Assembly: GCF_004770475.1 (NCBI RefSeq)
Contig: NZ_RQHK01000017.1
Coordinates: forward strand, 1,240,001-1,304,000
Source of the DNA: Leptospira mtsangambouensis
GTDB taxonomy: Bacteria; Spirochaetota; Leptospiria; Leptospirales; Leptospiraceae
Direction: 5' to 3'
DNA length: 64,000 nucleotides
The notes below the pieces were generated by a model, which was not told the origin of the DNA, ran no database searches, and saw only the letters and a list, made by a program, of their open reading frames with translations. Shown one piece after another: positions 9,377-17,621 of this stretch (position 1 is the first letter of the stretch; each line of letters opens with the position of its first letter). The position numbers were made by a program, and so were the translations under genes.

Positions 9377-9586
9377 ATGAAAGATTTGAATGATTATGTA
9401 AATGCATACAAAAAACAACTCCAAATCGGAGACATCCAAGAAGCATACGCAAGTCTTGTAAAATACGTAACCAAACTCGGTACCACTTTATCCAAAAACC
9501 TTTCTAAAAGTTATTCCTTCGGAAGTCTTTTTCAAGGCTATATGGACTATACCTATTTTTATTACACAAACAAGTTCTTGTGTTAG
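9377..9586 (+). CDS. Small, possibly truncated protein
   Basis: A 69-residue frame starting at ATG 9377, preceded by GAAGGAGAAG. The sequence (MKDLNDYVNAYKKQLQIGDI, then YASLVKYVTKL, GSLFQGYMDYTYFYY) resembles from memory the N-terminal half of a small uncharacterised family (DUF7000-like) whose members run to about 150 residues. Here the frame ends at NKFLC, and I could not find the remaining half in any frame before the convergent transporter gene. It is probably a truncated remnant, but a genuine short protein is possible. Confidence 0.45.
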   Translation: MKDLNDYVNAYKKQLQIGDIQEAYASLVKYVTKLGTTLSKNLSKSYSFGSLFQGYMDYTYFYYTNKFLC

Positions 9587-9597
9587 AAATTCTTCCC

Positions 9598-10803
9598 CTA
9601 ACTTTCCATAAACGGTGATTCTTTTAACCAAAACACCATCACAAAATTAATCAGTGATAGGAAGAGAAGGATATAAAGAAACGATATCATCCCAAAAAAG
9701 TTTAATCCCAAGATAAATAGAATCCCCGATACTTGTCCGACTAGAAGTAACAATCCTTGGGAAGTCGATTCTGGTGCGGGGGATGTGATCTCCGCACAGT
9801 ATTGAAATCCGATAGGGGCTCCAATGCCGAGAAGAAAAAATCCAATGATCACGGAACCTGTGAGTAGGAAAATAAATCCTTGGAATAAGGTAAATAAACT
9901 AAGGCCCAAGAGAAATCCTGCCATCGCAATGATGAGAAATAATTTTCTTTTTTGCAATTTATCGGATAACGGAGGAATGATGATCCCTCCAATGATTCCA
10001 GAGATGAGCATCACTCCGCCCACAAGTCCTGATTCGTCGATATTCAGTCCTTTGATTTCGCAAATTTGATCAATACAAGTGCTGACCGCATTGAAGACTC
10101 CAAGTCCGATGAGAAACAAAAATAGGATTTTTCTCATGTCCTTCTGTTTCCATAAAAAACGAAGTCCTTCCAAAAAAGGGAGTTCATGGTCTTCTCCGTG
10201 AGTGCTTGGAGATGTGGGAGGTTTTTCTTTGATGAGCAAAAGAAAAAGAACGGCTGAAGCTACAGAAACAAAACCGTAAATCATCATCACTCCTGGAATG
10301 GAATTTCCTGATTGGAGTAAGATGGGGGTGAGGATCATCACAAGAATGATTCCGAGAAATTGTGCGAGAGTTCCCAGGGCAACGGCAGTGGCTCTTTCTT
10401 GGATGGGAAACCATAAGACACTGATTTTTGTGACGGCATTCAGTAAAAACGGTTGGGCTATGGCTAGTCCAATTTGGCAGAAGAGCACAATGGTATAATC
10501 TGCGGCATAAATCCCTTTGAGTAAACCACAAACACCTGTTAGTATGGCCCCAAACCCAACTCCTTTTTTAATCCCATAAGTATCAATTACATAAGATGCG
10601 GGAATGGCGATGAAAACAAAAACTCCGAGGAATACAAGGGAGAGTAAATCAATTTGGAGTGGGCTTACATGATAAAATTCTTTGGCATCGCGTGCAATGG
10701 GAGCATAAGTCAACCATTGCAAACAAATGGTTGCGGTGATGACGATGTAGGCGAAAAGAACGACCCAGCGGTAAGAATATAGTTTTGGAGGGTTTTGGCT
10801 CAT
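9598..10803 (-). CDS. MFS transporter, FLVCR-like
   Basis: A 401-residue major facilitator protein with about 12 hydrophobic segments. The N-terminus (RWVVLFAYIVITATICLQWL, TYAPIARDAKEFYHVSPLQI) and the loop WFPIQERATAVALG resemble the FLVCR branch, whose animal members move haem, choline or ethanolamine. That family resemblance is my reading; the bacterial substrate is unknown. ATG 10803 follows GGGAGTC. Its promoter region is shared with the divergent FGGY-kinase operon and contains a copy of the operator found next to tetR, so it is probably co-regulated with that operon. Confidence 0.8.
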   Translation of the reverse strand: MSQNPPKLYSYRWVVLFAYIVITATICLQWLTYAPIARDAKEFYHVSPLQIDLLSLVFLGVFVFIAIPASYVIDTYGIKKGVGFGAILTGVCGLLKGIYAADYTIVLFCQIGLAIAQPFLLNAVTKISVLWFPIQERATAVALGTLAQFLGIILVMILTPILLQSGNSIPGVMMIYGFVSVASAVLFLLLIKEKPPTSPSTHGEDHELPFLEGLRFLWKQKDMRKILFLFLIGLGVFNAVSTCIDQICEIKGLNIDESGLVGGVMLISGIIGGIIIPPLSDKLQKRKLFLIIAMAGFLLGLSLFTLFQGFIFLLTGSVIIGFFLLGIGAPIGFQYCAEITSPAPESTSQGLLLLVGQVSGILFILGLNFFGMISFLYILLFLSLINFVMVFWLKESPFMES

Positions 10804-10925
10804 TTTGACTCCCTTTTTTGCAATGGATGGAATTTACTTTTAACCATTTGTTCGGAATAAATTCTCTCACAGAGAAATCCCGAAGGAAAATGATTTGCCA
10901 TCCGAGCCGATGATTCTAAATCTTT

Positions 10926-10941
10926 GTGAGTCATCACTCAC
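10926..10941. promoter_or_regulatory. Second copy of the tetR-linked operator
   Basis: GTGAGTCATCACTCAC at 10926-10941 is an inverted repeat (GTGAGT / ACTCAC arms) that matches GTGAGTTATCACTCA at 7792-7806 in 14 of 15 positions. It lies between the divergent MFS gene (start 10803) and FGGY kinase gene (start 11044). This supports control of both by the TetR protein encoded at 7916-8566. Confidence 0.6.
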
Positions 10942-11043
10942 TTTTTTCCATTTCCAGGAGAAAAACGAAACGCCCATCTGTTCGGTTCTCCGTAAGTGGT
11001 AGATAGGCCGGGGGATGTGCAGAAGCGAACCGATGGAGTTTAC

Positions 11044-12642
11044 ATGGAATCTGGATATATACTGACTTATGATATTGGCACGACAGGAGTCAAAACTTGT
11101 CTCTTCCGGATCTCGAAGGCGCTGGAACTGGTGCAATCTGCCACAAAAGAATATTCGATCCATCTTTTAGAAAATGGAGGAGCAGAACAAAATCCAGATG
11201 ACTGGTGGTCCTCAATGAAGGATACCACAACAGAAATATTATCCCAATCCAAAATTCATCCAGACTCCATCCAAGGAATTTCTTTTTGTTCACAGATGCA
11301 AGGCCTTGTCCTTACCGATGCAAAGTTCCAAGTGGTCCGACCAGCGATGAGTTATATGGACCAAAGAGCATCCCAAGAAATGAAAAAAGGGATTGTACAC
11401 GGTTTTAAAATTGAAGGAATCAACGCCATTAAACTCTTGTTATCTCTTTGGATCACGGGAGCAGTGGCTGCCAGTGTAAAGGATCCTATTTGGAAATACA
11501 AATGGGTCGAAAAAAATGAACCAGAAAAATTTTCGAAAGTAAAGTGGTGGTTTGATGTAAAAGAATATCTAATCGCACGCTCTACAAACGAAGCCGTTAT
11601 GACGAGAGATTCTGCTTTTGCTACTTTTTTATATAACTCCAGAGTAGGAAAAGGAAATTGGAGTCCCCTTTTATGTAAATTGTTCGGTGTTCGGTTGGAT
11701 CATTTGCCAAAGATAGTCAATTCTTCTGACCGAGTGGGAGGACTTACAAAAGAAGCTGCAGATTTTTTGGGACTCAAAGAAAACATATCCGTGTTTGGTG
11801 GTGGTGGTGATGCCTCTCTGATTGGTGTGGGAGCTGGGGCAGTGAGTGAAGGTGACACTCATATCTATGCAGGAACTTCCGGGTGGATATCAACGGTCAC
11901 AAAAAAGAGAACAGTGGATATTGGAGCAAGGATCGCCTCGATAGTTGGAGCAAGAGAAGGGTATTATAATTATTTTGGAGAACAAGAAACATCTGGCAAA
12001 TGTTTGCAATGGGTAAGAGACCATTTGGCCTTAGATGAAATAGATTTATATTTAGAAAAAAAGAAAATCACCGATGGTCCTGATGCCGTGTATGAAAGTT
12101 TATTCGAGTTTATGTTTGATTCGATCAAAGATACCGAACCTGGATCTCATGGAGTGATTTTTACACCGTGGCTTCATGGGAATCGTTGTCCTTTCGAAGA
12201 CCCAAAAGCAAGAGGGATATTCTTTAACATCAGTTTGAACACAGGCAAAAGAACTCTCATCCGAGCTGTAGTGGAAGGAATTCTTTTTCATAAACGTTGG
12301 ATTTTGGAATTGTCTCATCGTAAGATACCCACTTCCAATACAATTCGATTTGTGGGTGGTGTAGCAAGGTCTGCTTTTATCTGTCAGTTGTTAGCTGATA
12401 TCACGGGAAAAACCATTGAAAGGGTAGTTCATCCGGAAAACGTTGGCGCGATGGGAGCTGCTGCCATTGTTGCTTTTGGAATTGGAAAAATTCAAAAATT
12501 TGAAGAGATCAAATCAATGATCCCCATCCAAGACAAATGGACTCCCAATCCAAATCATAAAGCGATTTACGATAAAAACTTTAAGGTCTTTCAAAACCTC
12601 TACAAAGTGAATCAAAACAATTTTGCAATTTTAAATACATAA
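11044..12642 (+). CDS. FGGY-family carbohydrate kinase, xylulokinase-like
   Basis: A 532-residue sugar or polyol kinase of the FGGY family. The N-terminal phosphate-1 motif is YDIGTTGVKTCLF, the ATP-binding region is VFGGGGDASLIGVGAGAVSE followed by YAGTSGWIS, and the adenosine motif is FVGGVARSAFICQLLADITG...GAMGAAAI. These fit xylulokinase better than glycerol kinase. It heads an operon with an APH-fold kinase and a GlpD-like dehydrogenase. A FGGY kinase next to a GlpD homologue recalls EryA/EryB of erythritol catabolism, so a sugar alcohol is a reasonable guess for the substrate. ATG 11044 has GGAG upstream; a GTG at 10996 is in frame but less likely. Confidence 0.82.
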   Translation: MESGYILTYDIGTTGVKTCLFRISKALELVQSATKEYSIHLLENGGAEQNPDDWWSSMKDTTTEILSQSKIHPDSIQGISFCSQMQGLVLTDAKFQVVRPAMSYMDQRASQEMKKGIVHGFKIEGINAIKLLLSLWITGAVAASVKDPIWKYKWVEKNEPEKFSKVKWWFDVKEYLIARSTNEAVMTRDSAFATFLYNSRVGKGNWSPLLCKLFGVRLDHLPKIVNSSDRVGGLTKEAADFLGLKENISVFGGGGDASLIGVGAGAVSEGDTHIYAGTSGWISTVTKKRTVDIGARIASIVGAREGYYNYFGEQETSGKCLQWVRDHLALDEIDLYLEKKKITDGPDAVYESLFEFMFDSIKDTEPGSHGVIFTPWLHGNRCPFEDPKARGIFFNISLNTGKRTLIRAVVEGILFHKRWILELSHRKIPTSNTIRFVGGVARSAFICQLLADITGKTIERVVHPENVGAMGAAAIVAFGIGKIQKFEEIKSMIPIQDKWTPNPNHKAIYDKNFKVFQNLYKVNQNNFAILNT

Positions 12643-12657
12643 GTTCGGGAATAGGAA

Positions 12658-13509
12658 ATGGATAAACAAAACAAAGAATATAGTATGAAAAGTTTGGGGA
12701 AACCTTTTGCGATTGGTAGATCGGCAGATCTATTTGCTTTGCCTGAGAATAAAATTCTAAAACTTTTTTTTCCAGAAGCAAAAGAATCGGAAATCGATTT
12801 AGAAGTAGAAAATACTGTTGAGGCAAACAGAAAGGGCGCATCCAGGATGCGATGTTATGGAAAAGCCAAAGTAGAAAATCGATTCGGAATTATTTTCGAT
12901 CGTCTGAATGGAATTTCACTCACAAAACTTCCTGATAAAAATCCATTGGAACTCTTTCGTATCGCCGGCAAATTAGCGCGCCTACACTACGGTATCCATC
13001 AAATTGAATCGGAACGTTTTAAAGATATTAAGGAAATTCTGAAACATTGTTTGGATTCAAAACCACTTTCTTTTTTGGACGCTGGTGAAAAAGAAATTGC
13101 TAAATCCTATATTGCCGGCTTACCCAATGGAAATTCCATTCTTCATTTGGATTTTCATCCAGAAAACGTGATCGTAGAAGGGAAAGATGAGATCATCATT
13201 GATTGGATGACTGCGGCAAAAGGAAATCCGGCTGCAGATGTTGCTTTCACCTTTCTTTTGTTTACTGATGGGGAACTATGGCCTGGGACACCAAAATTAA
13301 AAATCATCTTTTATACAATCATCCGAAAGTTTATCCTTAGTGGGTATTTAAAGGTATATAAAAGCTTAAGTGGAATGACCGATGCCCAAATTTCTGCTTG
13401 GAGACTTCCGGCACTCATTCTTCGTTTGGGCCTATGGAATATCGAGAGTGAAAGAGAGAGTCTAAAAGCACAAATCACTCGTTTGGTGGCAAATGGTGGT
13501 AAAGTATGA
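12658..13509 (+). CDS. APH-fold phosphotransferase (aminoglycoside/choline kinase-like)
   Basis: A 283-residue protein with the kinase-like APH fold. Visible are a nucleotide-binding N-lobe (AIGRSADLFALPENKILKLF), the catalytic loop HLDFHPENVIV and the metal-binding IIDWMTAAKGNPAADVA. The family includes choline, ethanolamine, homoserine and aminoglycoside kinases; nothing here fixes the substrate. It starts 15 bases after the FGGY kinase and overlaps the next gene by four bases (ATGA), so the three genes form one translational unit. Combined with the FLVCR-like transporter across the shared promoter, a small alcohol or amino-alcohol substrate is possible (inference). Confidence 0.78.
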   Translation: MDKQNKEYSMKSLGKPFAIGRSADLFALPENKILKLFFPEAKESEIDLEVENTVEANRKGASRMRCYGKAKVENRFGIIFDRLNGISLTKLPDKNPLELFRIAGKLARLHYGIHQIESERFKDIKEILKHCLDSKPLSFLDAGEKEIAKSYIAGLPNGNSILHLDFHPENVIVEGKDEIIIDWMTAAKGNPAADVAFTFLLFTDGELWPGTPKLKIIFYTIIRKFILSGYLKVYKSLSGMTDAQISAWRLPALILRLGLWNIESERESLKAQITRLVANGGKV

Positions 13510-15110
13510 ATTTAAAGTTAGATCGTTTTATCGATTCTTACAATGGTGAAGAATTTGATGTCACTATCATTGGTGGAGGGATTACAGGCGCCACTTTAGC
13601 TTATGAAGTGGCTAGTCGTGGTTATACGGTTGCCTTGCTTGAAAAAAAAGATTTTGGCGGAGCCACTTCTGCGGCCACTGGAAAGTTGATTCATGGTGGG
13701 CTTCGTTATTTAAAACAATTTGAAATCGGACTTGTGAGAGAGGCCTTAAAAGAAAGAAGGATTCTTTCTAACATCGCTCCCAATTTAGTTTATCCCTATC
13801 CAATGGTACTTCCAAAACCTGGACTCATAGCAAGGATTGGACTTTTTGTATATGATCTTCTTTCTTTTGATAGCAAATGGACTTGGGATGAATCCAAACA
13901 AATTCCCAACCATAAATACCTCAAACGAAAAGAACTGCTCCAAAAGAACTTGGGTGATTTTGAAGATGCAGCATATTTTTATGATGCCATTTGTTTGAGC
14001 CCAGAGAGGTTAACCCTCAGTTTTTTAAAATCTGCTGCTTCCTATGGTGCCAAAATTGCAAACTATACAGTGGTTGATGATTTGATTTGGAAAGACAATG
14101 CAGTGGTCGGAATCCAAGTGCGAGATGCACTTTCCGATAAAAAATACGAAATTCGTTCTAAGGTTACTATCAATGCATCGGGTCCTTGGACTCACAATAT
14201 ACTTTCCAAATCTCCTAAAACAAAACAACCCATGCCGAAAAAAAGATCGGAAGGGATCTATATCATCACTAAAAAGTTAACAAACCTAATGACTCTTTAT
14301 GTGGGAGACAAAGGTCATTTCAGTTTTGCCCCTTGGCGTGGACATTCAATGATTGGCCCAACTGAAAAATCATATTTTGGCAATGTGGAAGATTGGAAAC
14401 TGACCAAAGAAAGTATCTCCGAGTTTATCGACTATATCAACGAAACATCTCATATTAAAGAGAAGTTGTCGATGGATGATGTGATTTTTGCTTACGGTGG
14501 TCTTCGTCCACTCATTGAAAGTTCGGATGATACTTATTCTGCTTCGAGAAGGTCAGAACTTTATGATCATGCCAGGGATGGAATCCAAGGTCTGATCACC
14601 GCAGCAGGTGGAAAATACACCACAAGTCGGAATTTTGCTGAATCGATTTTTAAAAGGATCAAAAAGAAACTTGAGAAAAAATCAACAGAGAATATTTCCG
14701 CAAAACAATACTTATACGCTTCTCAAATTCCCAATATTGAAATTTTCATCCAAGGGGCTCAGAAACAAAACACAGAATTCTCTGAAAAGACAATCGATTA
14801 TTTGGTCCGTCATTATGGGTTACAATATGAGATCATTTTGGAGTTTGCAAGAAAGACTAAAAACTTGGCAGCTGTTTTGAATGCGGATGGAGAATTATTG
14901 GCAGAAGTTGTCTATGTGATTCGTTACGAAATGGCAAAATCCCTTTCAGATATTTTCTTAAGAAGAACAGGTCTTGGAACACTCGGGATTCTCTCTGATG
15001 AAATTATGAAAGCGATCATTGACACAGCTGCTTTGGAATGGAACTGGTCAGAAGAAACAAAAAAGAAAGAAACAGAATCAATTTACAAAACTTTAAAATT
15101 ACCTGTGTGA
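13506..15110 (+). CDS. FAD-dependent glycerol-3-phosphate dehydrogenase-like protein (GlpD family)
   Basis: A 534-residue GlpD-family flavoprotein that would oxidise glycerol-3-phosphate or a related polyol phosphate and pass electrons to quinone at the inner membrane. The FAD-binding Rossmann motif is VTIIGGGITGATLAYEVASR, followed by the GlpD signature SAATGKLIHGGLRYLKQ and VREALKERR. The later FAYGGLRPLIESS and AAGGKYTTSRNFAE are also typical. The C-terminal domain (about 430-520) is helical as in GlpD. It overlaps the APH-like gene by four bases. The operon context, with an upstream FGGY kinase, suggests a kinase/dehydrogenase catabolic pair. Confidence 0.88.
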   Translation: MNLKLDRFIDSYNGEEFDVTIIGGGITGATLAYEVASRGYTVALLEKKDFGGATSAATGKLIHGGLRYLKQFEIGLVREALKERRILSNIAPNLVYPYPMVLPKPGLIARIGLFVYDLLSFDSKWTWDESKQIPNHKYLKRKELLQKNLGDFEDAAYFYDAICLSPERLTLSFLKSAASYGAKIANYTVVDDLIWKDNAVVGIQVRDALSDKKYEIRSKVTINASGPWTHNILSKSPKTKQPMPKKRSEGIYIITKKLTNLMTLYVGDKGHFSFAPWRGHSMIGPTEKSYFGNVEDWKLTKESISEFIDYINETSHIKEKLSMDDVIFAYGGLRPLIESSDDTYSASRRSELYDHARDGIQGLITAAGGKYTTSRNFAESIFKRIKKKLEKKSTENISAKQYLYASQIPNIEIFIQGAQKQNTEFSEKTIDYLVRHYGLQYEIILEFARKTKNLAAVLNADGELLAEVVYVIRYEMAKSLSDIFLRRTGLGTLGILSDEIMKAIIDTAALEWNWSEETKKKETESIYKTLKLPV

Positions 15111-15142
15111 TTTTTCCCGTTTTATAATTTTCGGCTGACAAA

Positions 15143-15185
15143 GATCACTTTACCCATGTACTATTTTGGTATGGGCAAAGTGATC
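15143..15185 (+). promoter_or_regulatory. Long inverted repeat over the start of the MBL gene
   Basis: GATCACTTTACCCAT (15143-15157) and ATGGGCAAAGTGATC (15171-15185) pair with one mismatch in 15, leaving a 13-base loop. The left arm ends on the first candidate ATG (15156) and the right arm begins with the second (15171). The element is not followed by a T-run, so it is not an obvious terminator. It could be a translational control hairpin or a protein-binding operator. Confidence 0.5.
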
Positions 15186-16103
15186 ACGATTGATACGGAG
15201 TATGCAAACTTCTCGGAGGTGGCTTCGGCTTATCTTTTGGAGGAGGAAGGTTATGGAGTGGTTGTGGAAACCAATACCACCCATGCCATCCCAAAAATTC
15301 TGAAGGTCATGGATTCCGAAGGTGTCAAGCCTGAGAACCTCGACTATGTGATTGTGACCCATGTGCACCTAGATCATGCTGGTGGGGCCTGGGCACTCCT
15401 CGAAGCCTGTCCGAATGCGATCCTCCTCGCTCATCCCAAAACCGCCAAACACTTGATAGATCCAAGTTTACTCATCAAAAGTGCCACGTCCGTCTATGGA
15501 AAAGAAAACTTTGTTTCCTTATATGGCGAAATCAAACCCATTCCGAAAGATAGGGTGCGAGTGATGGAAGATGGAGAGTGGCTTAGTTGGAAAGACCATT
15601 CCTTTCAGTTTATTTACACCAAAGGACATGCGAACCACCACTTTTGTATATATGATCAAAAAACAAATGGGATCTATACTGGGGATTCTTTTGGAATTTC
15701 TTATCCTCAATTAGAAAATGGAAAACGATTTATTTTTCCTACCACAACACCCACTGACTTTGATTTTGCGGAAGCGATTCACTCGTTAAATCTAATTTTG
15801 GATACGGGAGCTGAGGTAGCTTACCTCACTCACTTTGGCCCGATTGGTGATTTAAAAAAGAATGCAGAGGACTTGAAGTTAGGACTGACTTTATGCAGTG
15901 AAGCCATTCAGGTTTTAGAGACAATTCCCAAGGAAGAACGTCTCATTTTTATGGAATCAAAAGTGAAAGCCATGATCCAAACTTTAGCAAACAATAATTC
16001 CATCACACTGACTCAGTCTGATTGGAAGTTACTACATCTAGATGTAAATTTGAATGCACAAGGGTTAGTGTATGCCTTTGAAAAGAAACAACCCAAAGTA
16101 TAA
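15156..16103 (+). CDS. Metallo-beta-lactamase-fold hydrolase
   Basis: A protein of about 315 residues (310 if translation begins at ATG 15171, MGKVITID) with the complete MBL metal site: VTHVHLDHAGG, the His in YTKGHANHHF, the Asp in IYTGDSFG and the His in LTHFGPIGD. The spacing is that of dinuclear zinc or iron MBL hydrolases. The C-terminal 80 residues are helical (LCSEAIQVLETIPKEER). Substrate unknown. It follows the GlpD-like gene by 45 bases, and a strong hairpin covers both candidate start codons. Confidence 0.82.
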   Translation: MYYFGMGKVITIDTEYANFSEVASAYLLEEEGYGVVVETNTTHAIPKILKVMDSEGVKPENLDYVIVTHVHLDHAGGAWALLEACPNAILLAHPKTAKHLIDPSLLIKSATSVYGKENFVSLYGEIKPIPKDRVRVMEDGEWLSWKDHSFQFIYTKGHANHHFCIYDQKTNGIYTGDSFGISYPQLENGKRFIFPTTTPTDFDFAEAIHSLNLILDTGAEVAYLTHFGPIGDLKKNAEDLKLGLTLCSEAIQVLETIPKEERLIFMESKVKAMIQTLANNNSITLTQSDWKLLHLDVNLNAQGLVYAFEKKQPKV

Positions 16104-16131
16104 ATACCAACATAATTATATACTGAATCAA

Positions 16132-16605
16132 ATGAACCAGAATCTATATAAATCAAGGAATGGGTGGATTCATTTATTTTTATCGCCTTTCATTTTTATC
16201 AACTTAGTTTCCTTTTTGATTTTTTTTGGTGTTCAATGTTCTTTGGCAACCAAATCGAAAAAATCCAAGGAACCTCAAATCCAAATCCAATTTATTTCAG
16301 ATGAGTATGAAGAAACCAAATCGATTCCTTCGTCTTTGTTTGAATCAAAGGATTTACTTTTGATTCTTGCTGAGTTATCTAAAAAAGAAGATCCAGCAAT
16401 GCGTTTTATTTCTACCAACAGAACCGAAGAAATTATGGAAGTGAATGGAAAATCCAATTCTTGGTCAGAAGGTTGGGTGATTTATGTGAATGAAGAAAAA
16501 ATTGATGGGGTCCAAATGAAACGGGGAGTGCGTGTCAGCCCCAGTGATAAAATTGAAATTCGGTATGAGGCAGTCGAACGTGTATTTGGTCGTCCTACCT
16601 CATAG
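16132..16605 (+). CDS. Probable lipoprotein with a DUF4430-like domain
   Basis: A 157-residue protein with a long positively charged N-region, a hydrophobic stretch (FIFINLVSFLIFFGVQC) and a Cys that could be a lipobox (FGVQC), suggesting a membrane-anchored lipoprotein. The C-terminal segment SWSEGWVIYVNEEKIDGVQM plus RGVRVSPSDKIEIRYE looks like a DUF4430 (transcobalamin-like) domain of the type fused to cobalamin or surface proteins. I chose ATG 16132; the longer frame from 16072 would overlap the end of the MBL gene. Function unknown. Confidence 0.6.
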   Translation: MNQNLYKSRNGWIHLFLSPFIFINLVSFLIFFGVQCSLATKSKKSKEPQIQIQFISDEYEETKSIPSSLFESKDLLLILAELSKKEDPAMRFISTNRTEEIMEVNGKSNSWSEGWVIYVNEEKIDGVQMKRGVRVSPSDKIEIRYEAVERVFGRPTS

Positions 16606-16680
16606 TCCAATGTTTTGATCGAAACGATTTTAACAAAAAAAACCATCGAGCCAATATCGATTGGTCCAGTGCTTTAAATT

Positions 16681-17046
16681 TTATCTAAGCGTTGTGAGTT
16701 CTCTGTAAGCTCTGACAAATCCATCAGACATTGTTTTTGCAAATGTCAATGAGATCCGAGCCTTCTCTGCTGCAATCATCACATCATGAAGTTCTACAGA
16801 ATTTGGATCAAAAACAATTTTTTGAGTGAGTTCATCTGCTTCTACTTGTTGGTCATTCACTTGTTCGAATGCTTTTTTTAAGGCATCTCCAAATGTTCCA
16901 GCCACTTCATCGGGAGACTTGGCTTCATTGGTTTTGCCATAGTGACGTTCGTTAGAGCGAAAGATTCCTACCTTGTCACCTTGTGGGAGTAGGGAATGTG
17001 GTTTGTAAGTTTGGGAACTACTATTGGAAATGCGATCAATGGACAT
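16681..17046 (-). CDS. fliE: Flagellar hook-basal body protein FliE
   Basis: FliE joins the MS ring to the proximal rod. The 121-residue protein has the family's C-terminal half (SVELHDVMIAAEKARISLTF, then RAYRELTTLR). The N-terminal half is variable, as is usual. ATG 17046 (MSIDRIS) follows a GAGG box; an upstream in-frame start at 17070 adds eight residues. It is third in flgB-flgC-fliE, separated from flgC by about 100 bases. fliF, which normally follows directly in other spirochaetes, is about 11 kb further on. Confidence 0.92.
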   Translation of the reverse strand: MSIDRISNSSSQTYKPHSLLPQGDKVGIFRSNERHYGKTNEAKSPDEVAGTFGDALKKAFEQVNDQQVEADELTQKIVFDPNSVELHDVMIAAEKARISLTFAKTMSDGFVRAYRELTTLR

Positions 17047-17149
17047 TGGGTCTTTCCTCACTCTAAACATCGACCAAATTCAGAAAACCTAAATAAAAAA
17101 ATTATGTCACATTAAAAAAAAGGAAAATCACGGAGGATTTGGACGGGTT

Positions 17150-17611
17150 TTACGCCCGACCGATTTCCATTGCCTTATTCATCATGGCTTTGGACCCATT
17201 GATGAGTTGGACATTGGCCTCATAGGACCGAGAAGCAGAAATCATATCTGTCATCTCCGTGACGATATTGATGTTCGGAAGTTCCACGTATCCTTTTTTC
17301 GGGCCAGTTTGGATGGCATCGGGATGGGTTGGGTCATAAGTGAGTCGTAAAGGACTCATATCCTTTTCGATTTTCATTACCTTTACCCCTTTGCCTTCGC
17401 CGGGAGCGACTCCAAAAGGATACACAGGGCTTTTCCAATTAGTTCTTAGGTTAATCGGTGTTAGGATGACGCGATCTCTACGGAAAGGGCCATCTCCATT
17501 AGTATTTCTCGTGGTTGTCGAGTTGGCGATGTTATTCGAAATAACATCCATTCGGAGTCTTTGGGCAGAAAGGCCAGTGGCAGATATATTAATCGAATCA
17601 AACATTCCCAT
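17150..17611 (-). CDS. flgC: Flagellar proximal rod protein FlgC
   Basis: A 153-residue rod protein exported by the flagellar type III system. The N-terminal rod signature SINISATGLSAQRLRMDVIS followed by NNIANSTTT is clear, as is the C-terminal coiled region NIVTEMTDMISASRSYEANV. ATG 17611 follows AAGGAG. It starts 10 bases after flgB stops, so the two are co-transcribed. Confidence 0.96.
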   Translation of the reverse strand: MGMFDSINISATGLSAQRLRMDVISNNIANSTTTRNTNGDGPFRRDRVILTPINLRTNWKSPVYPFGVAPGEGKGVKVMKIEKDMSPLRLTYDPTHPDAIQTGPKKGYVELPNINIVTEMTDMISASRSYEANVQLINGSKAMMNKAMEIGRA

Positions 17612-17621
17612 AACTTACTCC

